A DNA stretch of 64,000 bases from Plotosus lineatus (GCA_024760905.1 CM045738.1:51504797-51568796); one strand, 5' to 3'. Numbered from the stretch's first letter, positions 50,661 to 60,570 are shown. Notes: generated by a model not told the origin, from the letters alone. Numbers and translations: made by a program.

Positions 50661-50664
<4 letters not shown>
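48357..50664 (+). mobile_element. RTE-A copy with internal deletion and GA expansion
   Basis: Begins in the endonuclease (FKLLYHGV) and runs to the 3'UTR at 50,664. Endonuclease: 48,381-48,791 and 48,788 on. Near 49,062 it jumps from LGSQEVL directly to DRSVLGTREECFEEL, losing the linker (roughly 0.5 kb). RT: 49,180-49,714 (KAVSPDDIPVEIWKCLGE, LEKAYDRVPREELWY), 49,716-50,015 (GLHQGSALSPFLFAMVTD, MMFADDIVICSESREQVEE), end 50,206-50,637. (AT)n follows. Confidence 0.85.
48788..49714 (+). pseudogene. RTE-A fused endonuclease-RT frame with (ER)n stretch
   Basis: 308 codons open across the deletion: STQVDYILCGRCNLKEVSDC, QHRMMVCRMTLM, the junction at LGSQEVL-DRSVLG, then an in-frame (GA)n at 49,120-49,172 coding alternating Glu-Arg, then KISKGEVRRALKRMKNGKAV and RT fingers to RVPREELWYCMRKSG. 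It ends at a stop (VAE-stop) where other copies read KYVR. Confidence 0.75.

Positions 50665-50727
<63 letters not shown>
50665..50727. repeat. (AT)n
   Basis: AT array after the RTE-A end. Confidence 0.95.
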
Positions 50728-50729
<2 letters not shown>

Positions 50730-50803
50730 TTTGTTATTTGCTCTATCAAAAAGTATTGAGCACTCTCCTACGGAAGGATCTACTCAGAAAATCCTCCTAT
50801 ATA
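50728..50803 (+). repeat. Hammerhead repeat, 3' part only
   Basis: GTTATTTGCTCTATCAAAAAG through GGATCTACTCAGAAAATCC, equal to the right end of the unit at 50,828-51,003. The ribozyme half is absent. (AT)n lies on both sides. Confidence 0.75.
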
Positions 50804-50827
50804 TATATATATAATAAAATATAAAAT

Positions 50828-51001
50828 AATTTCTTCTATAATCACCTGAAGAGAGAGGATGGTTTCACCACCCCTCGAAACAGATCTGTAGTGATAAATG
50901 GAGTTTCAATAGAAAGTCTTTGTCCTGTCCTTTTATTTTTGTTATTTGCTCTACCAAAAAGTATTGAGCACTCTCCTATGGAAGGATCTACTCAGAAAAT
51001 C

Positions 51002-51003
<2 letters not shown>
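50828..51003 (+). repeat. (AT)n-flanked repeat with hammerhead, copy 2
   Basis: Most complete unit: ribozyme motif at 50,841-50,895, then GTCTTTGTCCTGTCC, GCTCTACCAAAAAGTATTG and GGATCTACTCAGAAAATCC, then (TC)n and (AT)n. Tandem with the partial unit to its left, as expected for Penelope-like terminal repeats. Confidence 0.65.
50841..50895 (+). ncRNA. Type I hammerhead ribozyme motif, copy 2 (best)
   Basis: Stem I AUCAC (50,841-50,845) pairs fully with GUGAU (50,891-50,895). Core CUGAAGA is at 50,846-50,852. Stem II GAGAGG/CCCCUC has an inner UGGU/ACCA helix. GAAA is at 50,877-50,880, stem III is ACAG-AU-CUGU, and the cleavage triplet GUA is at 50,888-50,890. The ten bases ACAGATCTGT are self-complementary, fitting a dimeric double hammerhead. 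All invariant core residues are present. Confidence 0.75.
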
Positions 51004-51041
<38 letters not shown>

Positions 51042-51042
51042 G
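51004..51042. repeat. (TC)n then (AT)n
   Basis: Short TC array passing into AT array before an RTE-A fragment. Confidence 0.9.
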
Positions 51043-51380
51043 GAGCAGTCATACCTCCACCTTGAACTCTTTGGTCACACCGACAGCACACCTCACCACT
51101 GTCTTACATCTCTCATACATGTCTGTATGTATATACCACTCTAACATACTTCTCTGCCACTCCAGACTTCCTCATGCAATACCACAGTTCTTCTCTCGGC
51201 ACCCTGTCATATGTTTTCTCCAGATCCACAAAGGCACAATGCAGCTCCTTCTGACCTTCTCTGTACTTCTATATTAACATGCTCAAAGCAAACACTGCAT
51301 CTGTGGTGCTCTTTCTTGGCATGAAACCAAACTGTTCTTCACAAATGCTGACAGCTGCCCTTAGTCTAGATTGCACTATT

Positions 51381-51385
<5 letters not shown>
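51043..51385 (-). mobile_element. RTE-A RT fragment between (AT)n tracts
   Basis: Minus strand: EQFGFMPRKSTTDAVFA, then KYREGQKELHCAFVDLEKTY, RVPREELWYCMRKSGVAEKY, RCKTVVRCAVGVTKEFKVE. It has a small TGTATGTATA insertion near 51,125. Both ends lie next to (AT)n, and neither end of the RTE-A element is included. Confidence 0.8.
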
Positions 51386-51430
<45 letters not shown>

Positions 51431-51450
51431 GTGTGTGTGTGTGTGTGTGT
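51386..51450. repeat. (AT)n and (GT)n
   Basis: AT array followed by a short GT array. Confidence 0.95.
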
Positions 51451-52158
51451 AAAATAATGTAGATAAATGTATATAAGATATATATGTCTATGTGTACACA
51501 TGGGTATGTGTATGTTGGCAATTGCTGCTAAATAAACAGAAGCTAAACAGATTTTCATTGTTCATGCAACAGTTGACAATAAAGATCTGTTTATTTTTGT
51601 CTTTATCAGACCTACAAGACAGGCAGATCTTTGTAAAACTATGTATGGCCATGTGGTTTGACTGTGTGGATTCCAGATGCTTTCAGGGCGTGGCTTGTGT
51701 GAGGGTTATTAGTGCACGGGAGTGCATGTGTGTTCGTGTATGTGCATGTGTGGCTACATCAGAAGGTGGACAGTTAAGGGTTGTGTTATTTAGGTGCACC
51801 ATATTTACACTTTCCCTCTCTGACATGTACAGTAGTGCATTTACACAGCATGAATAAATCTGCCACACGCTGAAAATGGACCACCAGAGGGCAGTGCGGG
51901 TCTGATGTGAAGGATGTCAGTCTTTATTGCACCCAAGTTGGGGACCACCACATTCCACCAGTAAGAACAATTTTCATATGCAGCGTTAATTTATTTTTCT
52001 TCACAGCAGCTCTAACATTACTACTGTCTGCCATTCAAATCACAGCTTTTTATTAACACAATAAAGCTATTAATTTATTTTTTTGTTTAAAATGTATCAT
52101 CACAATTTAGAAACAACTTCTAAGCAGTCAGATTTGAAAATGTAAGAGATATAAACTA
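51451..52158. other. Unassigned spacer
   Basis: No coding or transposon signal recognised. Contains a CTCF-like motif at 51,878-51,897. Confidence 0.4.
51878..51897 (+). promoter_or_regulatory. CTCF-like motif
   Basis: GGACCACCAGAGGGCAGTGC fits the vertebrate CTCF consensus (CCACCAGGGGGCGC type) at nearly all core positions. A single match of this length is also expected by chance or within repeats, so occupancy is unknown. Confidence 0.4.
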
Positions 52159-52159
52159 A

Positions 52160-52290
52160 ACATACTCATCACTCACTCTTTTATTTGTCGAACTGCAAGG
52201 GGCATGGTGAGGCTGGTGTCTATCTCAGCTGACAGTGGGAAAAGGCGGGGTACATCCTGAATAGGTTCCCAGACCACTGCATTGCAAAAC
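52160..52290 (-). repeat. L2-type tail fragment
   Basis: CAAGGGGCATGGTGAGGCTGG, then GGCGGGGTACATCCTGAATAG, the complement of the common fish L2-type tail. Confidence 0.5.
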
Positions 52291-52419
52291 CAGGATTTTT
52301 TTTCTGTGATCTTTTTGACTTGGGTAGCTTTGTGTGATCCCTGTGTATTTAATCTTTAATCCTCCCATTATGTTTTTGCCATGAAGAATGAATTTGGATT
52401 TATACCGGATGGTTCATCC

Positions 52420-52690
52420 GTAACCTAATGATTAGAGATGTGGCTTTAGGACCAAAAGGTCATTGGTTTCATTCCCAAATGTGTCTGTGGTGGTGGTGCA
52501 GCACCCTTTCCTTTCTACACATAAATGGCCAAAGTGTCCTTGAACAAAACACCTAACCCCAATTGTTCTCTGAGCATCCCAATGTGTGTGGCTGCCCACT
52601 GCTCTGAGTGGGTGTGTGTGCTCACTGTGGATGGGTTAAATGTAGAGGCAAATAATTTCCCTTATGGGATTAATACAGTATATCAAAATT
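52420..52690 (+). repeat. tRNA-headed SINE, second type
   Basis: CCGTAACCTAATGATTAGAG (A-box region) with a B-box-like TTGGTTTCATTCCC, then GTGTCCTTGAACAAAACACC, GCTGCCCACTGCTCTGAGTG and GATGGGTTAAATGTAGAGGC, ending TTATGGGATTAATACAG. A common fish SINE. Confidence 0.65.
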
Positions 52691-52904
52691 TTAAAAATGT
52701 CTGTCCTTTGACCCTAACCTTTGAACCAAAGACTGGGATGTGTTTAAGGCTGCAGTCACACTGGAGATCTCTTCCTTCAGTATACAGGACTTTGCTGGGT
52801 GTGTGACTGGGTAATTACTGCAGTACTTGTATTGACATCATCATGCCCTATTTCACAAGTCAGGAAGTTCCCCAACCAGAAGACCTGAATAAACAGTCAG
52901 GTAC
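52691..52904. other. Spacer
   Basis: Nothing recognised. Confidence 0.4.
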
Positions 52905-55660
52905 ACCACATGCCCACCCCTTTGCATTTAGATCAGGCAATGAGACAGAGTACAAAGCTCCAAAGTAGTAGTAGGCCTCCTTCATTCGGACTCGACCATG
53001 GAAACTGTGCCCTTTTATTGTCAGTTTGTAGTACTTCACTCTTAACAATGCCACCTGTGGCTTATGAGGCCGATACGGGAATGGCAGTCCTTGCCACATG
53101 AGGAGCAGATGTGAATAGATGTGGCAAAGTCAATTGTTTTCTCTTTTCGCCTGGCCCTTTTTCCGATGGGTTCATTGGTGATGTCTCATTTGCACACGTC
53201 CTTGTACCTCAGCTGTGGGCAGCCATGGGGTCGTTTGCCAATGGCAAGTTCTCCATAGAGGATGTCCTTAGGTATTCTGCCATCCTCCATGCGGCGCACA
53301 TGGCCAATCCAGCGCATTCTGCGCTGTCTGAGTAGTGTGTACATGGTGGGGAGACCGGCGCAGGCCAGGACCTTGGTGTCGGGCACCTTGTGTCTCCAGC
53401 TGATGCTGAGGATAAGGTGGAGGCTTCACAGGTGGAAAGTATTTAGCTTCCGCGCTTGCTTTCTGTAGGTTGTCCATGCCTCACTCCCGTATAGGAGGGT
53501 GCTGACAACGCAGGCATTATAGACAGCCATCTTGGTTTTAGTAGTCAGCTTGGGGTTCTCCCAGACACAAGTGGATAATCTCCCCAGCGTCGTTGCAGCC
53601 TTGCCGATACGTTTGTTTAACTCAGCGTCAAAGGGACAGGTTGTTTGTGATGGTGGATCCCAGGTAGGTGAACTTGTGGACCACTTCCAGTTGGTAGTTG
53701 TTAATGGTGATGACAGGTGGTGTATCCACGTCCTGACCAAGCACGTTGGTCTTTTTTAAACTGATGGTCAGCTCGAAGTCAAAGCAAGCATGAGAGAATC
53801 GGTTTATCAGTTGCTGGAGGTCATATTCTGTGTGTGCAGTGACCGCTGCATTGTCTGCAAAGAGCATGTCTCATATGGTGGTTTCATGGACCTTTGTCTG
53901 AGCTCTGAGTCTTGCGATGTTGTACAGCTTGCCATCTAATGTTGTATGAATGTACACTCCTTTGGTCGAGGTCCCAATGGCATGTTTAAGAAGGGGGGGA
54001 GATGAGGATGCCAAAGAGTGTCGTAGCAAGGACACAGCCTTGATGTTGAAATGTTCTGACATGCTGCTCTCATACTGACTGGTTGCCTTCTTGTCATCAT
54101 GGAAAGATCTAGTCATACTGTGCAGATTCAGAGGGCATCCGATCTTCAGGAGGATGTTGAAAAGCCCATCCTGGCTAACCAGGTCAAATGCCTTGGTTAG
54201 ATCAATGAAGGCAATGTAAAGGGGTTTCTATTGTTCCCTGCATTTCTCCTGGAGTTGGCGACTGGAGAAAATAATGTCCACTGTTGAGCGTTCTGTGCGG
54301 AAACACATTGGGATTCAGTATAGACACGTTCAGCCAGTTGCTGGAGTCGTGCAAGCAAGACACAAGTGTACACTTTGCCCACAATGCTCAAGAGAAAGAT
54401 TCCTCTATAATTGTTACAGTCACTCCTGTCCCCTTTGTTCTTATACAGGGTGATGATTTTGGCATCTTTCATGTCTTGAGGAATGCCGCCTTCACGTCAG
54501 CACTAACAAAGGGTGTCGTGTAGTGGCTGAAGGAGGACAGACTTGCAGCGCTTGATGAGATCAGGAGGGATGCCATCTGTTCCAGGGGCTTTGCCGCAGG
54601 CCAAGCTGTCGATAGCCTTGCTGAGTTTTTCTAGTGTTGGTTTGGCATCTAAGTCCTCCATGATAGGTAGAGGTTCAATGGCATGCAATGCCGAGTCAAC
54701 AACACTTTTCTCTCTGGAGTAAAGCTCTGAGTAGTGCTATACCCATCGCTCCATTTGTTTCCCCTTGTCGGTGATCACTTCCCCACTGATGGATTTTAGG
54801 GGTGCTGTTTTGTTCTGAGTTGGTCCGAGAGCTTTCGTGATGCCATCGTACATGCCTCTGATGTTACCTGTGTCCACTGCAGGCTGGATGTCGTGATTGA
54901 GCTCTTGCCAGTACTCGTTGGCACATTTTCTTGCTGGCTGTTGGACCTTGCTCCGAGCTGCTCTTAATGTCTTAAGGGTCTTTTCGCTTGGAGAATGCTT
55001 ATATTCAGCAAGGGCCGTCCGTTTTGCTTCTATGATGGGGGGTCATCTCTGCAGACTTTGCATCGAACCAGTCAGAGCTCCAGGAGGTCTTTCTGAAGTT
55101 AGTGCTGATGTATGAATGCACTCTCGTAGGTGGATCCAGGTGTCTGATTCTGTACTTTGAATAATTTTTGTGGCAATGACTTCTTCAAAGGTCTTTGCAA
55201 ATTCCTTGATCTTTGCTTCTTGCTGCATCTTGATGGTGTTGATGCGAGGCTTCCCTTGAGGCTTGGCATTGTGAAGTGTCTTTGGTGTCAGGCGGATCTT
55301 GCAGCATACAAGAGAGTGGTCTGTGTCACGGTCTGCACTGTGACAGGTGTTGATGTCAGAGTAGGAGTGTAGGCACTGATGAGGGAGATTGGACCATCCG
55401 AGGTGTAGAGGCAGAGAGTCAGCAGTCGTTCACATCCCTTGTCGCCCGGTTCGACCATCTTCAACAAGGTGTTCCTGAATGCGAAGCCCACCCTGTGTTC
55501 TCTGCGATGCTCAGCGCTCTTTCCTTTCCAGAAAAAGCTGTAGTCCTTTTCTATCAGCCTTCCAGAGTCTGCTATACGAGTCTCCGGTAAGGAAAGAAAG
55601 TTTAGAATGTTGCCCAAGATACTCAGGATATTCTACAGTTGAATTGTTCACAGAGCATCA
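52905..55660 (-). mobile_element. Zinc-finger-tailed LINE, long but broken copy
   Basis: Minus strand. Endonuclease start near 55,617 (LPETRIADSGRLIEKDYSFF, ISAYTPTLTSTP), then a deletion of the rest of the endonuclease. The linker follows (55,228-55,043), then the RT (54,688-54,503: LSKAIDSLACGKAPGTDGIP; 54,472-54,197: IITLYKNKGDRSDCNNYRG), the palm, the FADD box read as FADN at about 53,862, the thumb (53,740-53,426) and the C-terminus (53,386-53,186: RMRWIGHVRRMEDGRIPKD), and the finger CSSCGKDCHSRIGLISHRWHC around 53,130-53,064. Many frameshifts. Confidence 0.8.
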
Positions 55661-55699
55661 CAAAAAATAATTGAATAATTGAGAAGCACAGCACAAGGT

Positions 55700-55873
55700 G
55701 AGGAATAGACTTGGAAGAATATGAGGCTAATAGGCCAGGAAAAGCCATTTCCCCAGTAGAACTTGTAAATCAATATTTTTGCTCTCTGGATGAGGCAGAT
55801 CTTTGGTGGGATCGAAGGTTGTATCATGGAAAAATCGTGATAAAAGACACTCATAAGTCAAGGTACCACCGTA
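55700..55873 (-). mobile_element. Pogo/Tigger-like right-end fragment
   Basis: Ends CATAAGTCAAGGTACCACCG followed by TA, the inverse of the end type at 27,509. Confidence 0.45.
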
Positions 55874-55887
55874 CTGGTATTCAGTCT

Positions 55888-56490
55888 TCTTCTTTTCCTT
55901 TCAGCTGCTCCCTTCAGGGGTCGCCACAGCAAATCATCTGCCTCCATATCACCTTGTCCTCTGCATCTTCTTCTCTTACACCTACTACCTTCATGTCTTC
56001 CTTCACCACATCCATAAATCTTCTCTTTGGTCTTCCTATCGGCTTTTTGCCTGGTAGTTCCAACCTCAGCATCCTACTACAAATATATTCACTATCCCTC
56101 CTCTGTACATGTTCAAACCATCTCAATCTAGCCTCTCTGACTTTGTCTCCAAAAGCTCTTACATGTGCTGTCCCTCTGATGTACTTATTCCTGATCCTAT
56201 CCATCCTCGTTACTCCCAAAGAGAACCTCAACATTTTCATCCCTGTTACCTCCAGTTCTGGCTCCTGTCATTTCCTCAGCGCCACTGTTTCTAAACCATG
56301 CAACATCACTGGCCTCATCACCATCTTGTAAACTTTTTCTTTCATTCTTGGTGATAGCATTCTATCACACATCACACTGGACACTTTTCTCCAACCATTC
56401 CTACCTGCCTGCACACACTTTTTCACCTCTTTTCCAAATGCTCCACTTCTCGAGATTTTCCTGCACTTGTTCTCTGTCCTCAAACAGAAG
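55888..56490 (-). mobile_element. RTE-A 3' fragment
   Basis: Minus strand: 56,483-56,268 (GKEVKKCVQAGRNGWRKVS, RMKEKVYKMVMRP) and 56,240-55,914 (MKMLRFSLGVTRMDRIRNKY, RDSEYICSRMLRLELPG, ending QMICCGDP). A deletion near 56,440-56,460 joins the REQVQE region to GKEV, removing FKYLGS. Confidence 0.85.
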
Positions 56491-56571
56491 AAGATGAGAG
56501 TATTTTTTATTAATTGAATAACAACAGGTTTATGCTTCAGAGTCAGAACATACTGTATATACTAGTATATC

Positions 56572-56872
56572 TTCTTCTTCTTCTTTTCTTTTCGGCTTTT
56601 TCCAGTTCTCGAGAGTCTCCACAGTGAATCAACTGATTCACACATTTGATTTGGCATGGGTTTTTATGTCGGATGCCCTTCCTGTCACAACCCTTTAGCA
56701 AGGGACAGAAACACGCTGACGGCTTTGCAGCCTGCTCTTGACGAAAGTCAGCAATGGTTCTTTTACATGCCTCTCACCATAGACAGTGAGAGACATGGCT
56801 GGCCTTTGAGAACCCAGTTCGCTGCACTAGGGGAACAGTGACAACCCTGTGGGGACTCGAACCCCCAACCTG
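56572..56872 (-). repeat. SINE with RTE-A tail
   Basis: Plus-strand reading from the tail: CTTTTCTTTTCGGC, CACAGTGAATCAACTGATTC, ATTTGATTTGGCATGGG, TCGGATGCCCTTCCTGTC, then the body. It ends in the B-box region GGGGACTCGAACCCCCAACC; the rest of the head is missing. Confidence 0.75.
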
Positions 56873-56979
56873 AGGATAATATTTATGCAAATTTACCCGG
56901 GACTACACAATGCTTATCACGCAATCTATGGGATGCCATGCTTATTGATGTAGCACCGCCCGCAGTACATTTTAAACAT

Positions 56980-57090
56980 TGTTATATAATCATCTGAAGA
57001 GAGAGGTTGGTTTCGCAGCCCCTAGAAACAGATCTGTAGTGAAAATGAAGTGTTGATAGGAAGTCTTTGTTTTGTTTAATTTTACTTATA
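56980..57090 (+). repeat. Hammerhead repeat, diverged copy 3
   Basis: AATCATCTGAAGAGAGAGG, CCCCTAGAAACAGATCTG and GTCTTTGTTTTG match the units at 44.7 and 50.8 kb. The right part is replaced by the MITE at 57,093. Confidence 0.65.
56989..57043 (+). ncRNA. Degenerate hammerhead motif, copy 3
   Basis: Core CUGAAGA (56,994-57,000), GAAA (57,025-57,028), stem III ACAGAUCUGU and triplet GUA (57,036-57,038) are kept. The base before GAAA is A instead of C, so the first pair of stem II is lost, and stem I is weakened (AUCAU with GUGAA). Probably inactive. Confidence 0.55.
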
Positions 57091-57092
57091 TA

Positions 57093-57349
57093 TAGTGGTA
57101 TGAAAAAGTATATGAACCTTTTGGAATTTCTCACATTTCTGCATAAAATTATTCCTCCCCCTTCTGTCATTGTTTGCATGCTATCCTCATTAAAATATGA
57201 AAACCTATAAATGTTTGGGTGGTTTTAGTTAAAGAAGACACTGTTTTTTCATCTGTGTGATTTTGACAAAGATAGGATCACATTTGATGGTGATCTTATG
57301 CAGAAATGTGAGAAATTCCAAAAGGTTCACATACTTTTTCATACCACTG
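57093..57349. mobile_element. 257-bp Tc1-like MITE with unequal arms
   Basis: Left arm TAGTGGTATGAAAAAGTAT to about 57,147; the right arm ends ACTTTTTCATACCACTG. The right side keeps about 200 bp of the long terminal repeat seen at 20,064-20,276, the left only about 55 bp. Internal deletion of a larger element. Confidence 0.8.
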
Positions 57350-57378
57350 TCTTCTTCTTTTCCTTTCGGCTTTTCCCT

Positions 57379-58011
57379 TCAGGGGTCGCCACAGTGAATC
57401 ATCTGCCTCCATCTCAGCCTATCCTTTGCATCTTCTCTTACACTAATGACCTTCATGTCCTCCTTCACCACATCCATGAATCGTCTCTTTGGTCTTCCTC
57501 TAGGCCTTTTGCCTGGTAGTTCCAGCCTCAGCATCCTATTACCGATATACTCACTATCCCTCCTCTGTACATGTCCAAACCATCTCAATCTAGCCTCTCT
57601 GACTTTGTCTCCAAAACGTCTGACATGTGCTGTCCCTCTGAAGTGCTCATTCCTAATCCTATCCATCCTCGTGACTCCCGAAGAGAACCTCAACATTTTC
57701 ATCTCTGCTACTTCCAGCTCTGCCTCCTGTCTTTTCCCCAGGGCCACTGTTTCTAACCCATACAACATCGTTGGCCTCAACACCGTCTTGTACACTTTTC
57801 CTTTCATTCTTGCCGATACCCTCCTATCACCCATCACACCGGACACTTTTCTCCAACCATTCCAACCTGCCTGCACACGCTTCTTGACCTCTTTTCCACA
57901 CTCTCCATTGCTCTGGATTGTTGAGCCTAAGTACTTAAAATCCTTCACCTTCCTTATCTCTGCTTCCTGTAATTTCACTGTTCCTCTTGGGTCCTTGTCA
58001 TTCATGCACAT
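57379..58011 (-). CDS. RTE-A C-terminal domain, 210-codon frame
   Basis: From MCMNDKDPRGTVKLQEAE through KDFKYLGSTIQSNGECGKEV, RVQAGWNGWRKVSGVMGDRR, KMLRFSSGVTRMDRIRNEHF, RLRWFGHVQRRDSEYIGNRM to the natural end ending HCGDP-stop. The last eight codons and the following 3'UTR are the sequence borrowed by the SINE tail. Confidence 0.8.
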   Translation of the reverse strand: MCMNDKDPRGTVKLQEAEIRKVKDFKYLGSTIQSNGECGKEVKKRVQAGWNGWRKVSGVMGDRRVSARMKGKVYKTVLRPTMLYGLETVALGKRQEAELEVAEMKMLRFSSGVTRMDRIRNEHFRGTAHVRRFGDKVREARLRWFGHVQRRDSEYIGNRMLRLELPGKRPRGRPKRRFMDVVKEDMKVISVREDAKDRLRWRQMIHCGDP

Positions 58012-59215
58012 GTATTCTGTCTTACTGAGGCTAATCTACATTCCCCTCCTTTCCAGGGCATACCTCCACCTCTCTAGATTTTCTTGCACTTGTTCTCTGC
58101 TCTCACTACAGATCACAATGTCATCTGCAAACATTATAGTCCATGGGGAATCTTGTCTAACCTCGTCTGTCAGCCTGTCCATCACCATAGCAAACAAGAA
58201 GGGGCTGAGAGCTGACCCTTGATGCAGTCCCACCTCCATCTTGAACTCTTGTGTCACACCGACAGCACACCTCACCACTGTCTTACATCTCTCATACATG
58301 TCCTGCACCACTCTAACATACTTCTCTGCCACTCCAGACTTCCTCATGCAATACCACAGTTACTCTCTTGGCAACCTGTCATATGCTTTCTCCAGATCCA
58401 CAAAAGCACAATGCAGCTCCCTCTGACCTTCTCTGAACTTCTCCATTAACATCCTCAATGCAAACACTGCATCTGTGTTGCTCTTTCTTGGCATGAAACC
58501 AAACTGTTATTCACAAATGCTGACCTCTGCCCTTAGTCTAGCTTCCACTATTCTTTCCCATAACTTCATCGTATGGCTCATCAACTTTATCTCTCTGTAG
58601 TTGCCACAACTCTGCACGTCTCCCTTGTTCTTAAAAATGGGCACCAGCACACTTCTCCATTCCTCTGGCATCCTTTCACTCTCTAAGACCTTGTTAAATG
58701 TTCTTGTCAGAAAATCTACTGCTACCTCTCCTAGACACTTCCATACCTCCACCGGTATGTCATCAGGACCAACTGCCTTTCCATTATTCATCCTCTTCAA
58801 TGCCCTCCTCACTTCACCCTTACTAATCTTTGCTACTTCCTGGTCCTCACCAGTCACCTCTTCGACTCTTTTTTCTCTCTCATTTTCCTCAGTCATCAGC
58901 TCTTCAAAGTACTCTTTTCATCTTCCCAGCACACTTCTGTCATCAGTCAATACATTTCCCTCTCTGTCCTTTATCAATCAAACTTGCTACACGTCCTTTC
59001 CATCTCTATTTCTCTGCTGTGCCAACCTGTATAAATCATTTTCTCCCTCTTTACTTTCCAACCGAGCATACAAGTCATCAAACGCGCTGTTTGGCCTTTG
59101 ACACTCCTACCTTTGCCTTACGCTGTGTCTCCCTGTACTCCTGTTTACTCTCTTCGGTTTTCTCAATGTCCCACTTCTTCTTAGCTAACCTCTTCCTTTG
59201 TACACACTCCTGCAC

Positions 59216-59884
59216 TTACTCATTCCACCACCAAGTCTCCTTATCTACTTTCCTTCCAGATGACACACCAAGTATTCTCCTACCTGTCTCCATGATCACA
59301 TTAGCTGTAGTTGTCCAGTCATCTGGAAGCACTTCCTGACCACCCAAAGCCTGTTTCAACTCCTCCTTGAAGACAACCCGACACTCTTCCTTTTTCAACT
59401 TCCACCACTTTGTCTTCTGCTCTGCCTTTGCCTTCTTCACCTTCCTCACCATCAGCATCATCCTGCACACCACCATCCTATGCTGTTTGGCAACACTCTC
59501 ACCCACTACTATTTTGCAGTCACTGACTTCTTTTAAATTACATCGCCTGCACAAGATGTAGTCTACCTGTGTGCTCCTACCTCCACTTTTATAAGTCACC
59601 CTATGCTCCTCTCTCTTCTGGAAGAAAGTATTCACCACAGCCATTTCCATCCTTTTTGCAAAATCTACCAAGATCTGTCCTTCTGCGTTCCTGTCCTGGA
59701 TACCAAACCTACCCATCACTTCCTCGTCCCCTCTGTTTCCTGCACCAACGTGCCCATTGGAGTCTGCCCCAATGACCACTCTTTCACCTCTGGGAGTATT
59801 CTGCATCACTTCATCTAACTCCCTCCAGAATCTTTCCTTCTCTTCTCGCTCATCCTGTCTGTGGGGCATAAGCACTAACAACAT
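59216..59884 (-). pseudogene. RTE-A endonuclease, main part
   Basis: 222 codons: RFWRELDEVMQNTPRGERVV, GADSNGHVGAGNRG (N of GADFN kept, F to S), AVVNTFFQKREEHRVTYKSG, STQVDYILCRRCNLKEVSDC, KQHRMVVCRMMLM, up to KETWWWNE-stop. The upstream 112 codons (60,188-59,850) carry MSLGLKVGTLNVGTM and VQETRWKG in another frame. Confidence 0.8.
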
Positions 59885-60493
59885 TGAACATCACACCTTC
59901 AATTTCTAACTTGAGACTCATCACTCTGTCTGACACTCTTTTCACTTCTAGAACATTCCTGACAAACTCCTCCTTCAAGATAACTCCGACTCCATTTCTC
60001 TTCCCATCCACACCATGATAAAACAGCTTAAACCCTGCTCCTAGGCTTCTAGCCTTGTTACCTTTCCACCTGGTCTCCTGAACACCCAGTATGTCCACCT
60101 TCCTCCTCTGCATCATGTCAGCCAGCTCTCTACCTTTTCCTGCCATAGTTCCAACGTTCAAAGTCCCTACTTTCAGTCCTAGACTCATGCCTTTCCTCTT
60201 CTCTCTCTGGCAATGGACACGCCTCCCGCCTCTCTTTCTTCGACGTCTTCAACCAACAGTAGTCCAGTTTCCATCAGCACCCTGTTGGTTGACGGCACTG
60301 ATGGCGGTCGTTGTTAACCCGGGCCTCGACCGATCCGGTTTGTCATTCTTTCTTGTGATTCGCATAGTTTATTCGGCATTTGTTTTACGCCGGATGCCCT
60401 TCCTGACACAACCCTCTGCATTTATCCGGGCTTGGGACCGGCATGAGGGAGAGACACTGGTTTCTGCCCCCCTCACGGCTGCATTTCATACCA

Positions 60494-60497
<4 letters not shown>

Positions 60498-60546
<49 letters not shown>
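60498..60546. repeat. (AT)n between two RTE-A copies
   Basis: AT array separating the 5' end of one RTE-A copy from the 3' end of the next. Confidence 0.95.
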
Positions 60547-60548
<2 letters not shown>

Positions 60549-60570
60549 TATACTTATATATACTAGTATA

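Larger units (their letters stand above)
57351..60488 (-). mobile_element. RTE-A copy, near full-length
   Basis: Minus strand from a 5'UTR at 60,488 to the CTTTTCGGC-type tail at 57,351, about 3.1 kb. Endonuclease: 60,188-59,850 and 59,884-59,216. Linker in pieces to about 58,900. RT fingers: 58,896-58,507. Palm: 58,347-58,036 (GLHQGSALSPFLFAMVMD, IMFADDIVICSESREQ). End: 58,011-57,379. Only a handful of frameshifts and stops separate these, so it is the copy nearest to a complete element. Confidence 0.85.
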
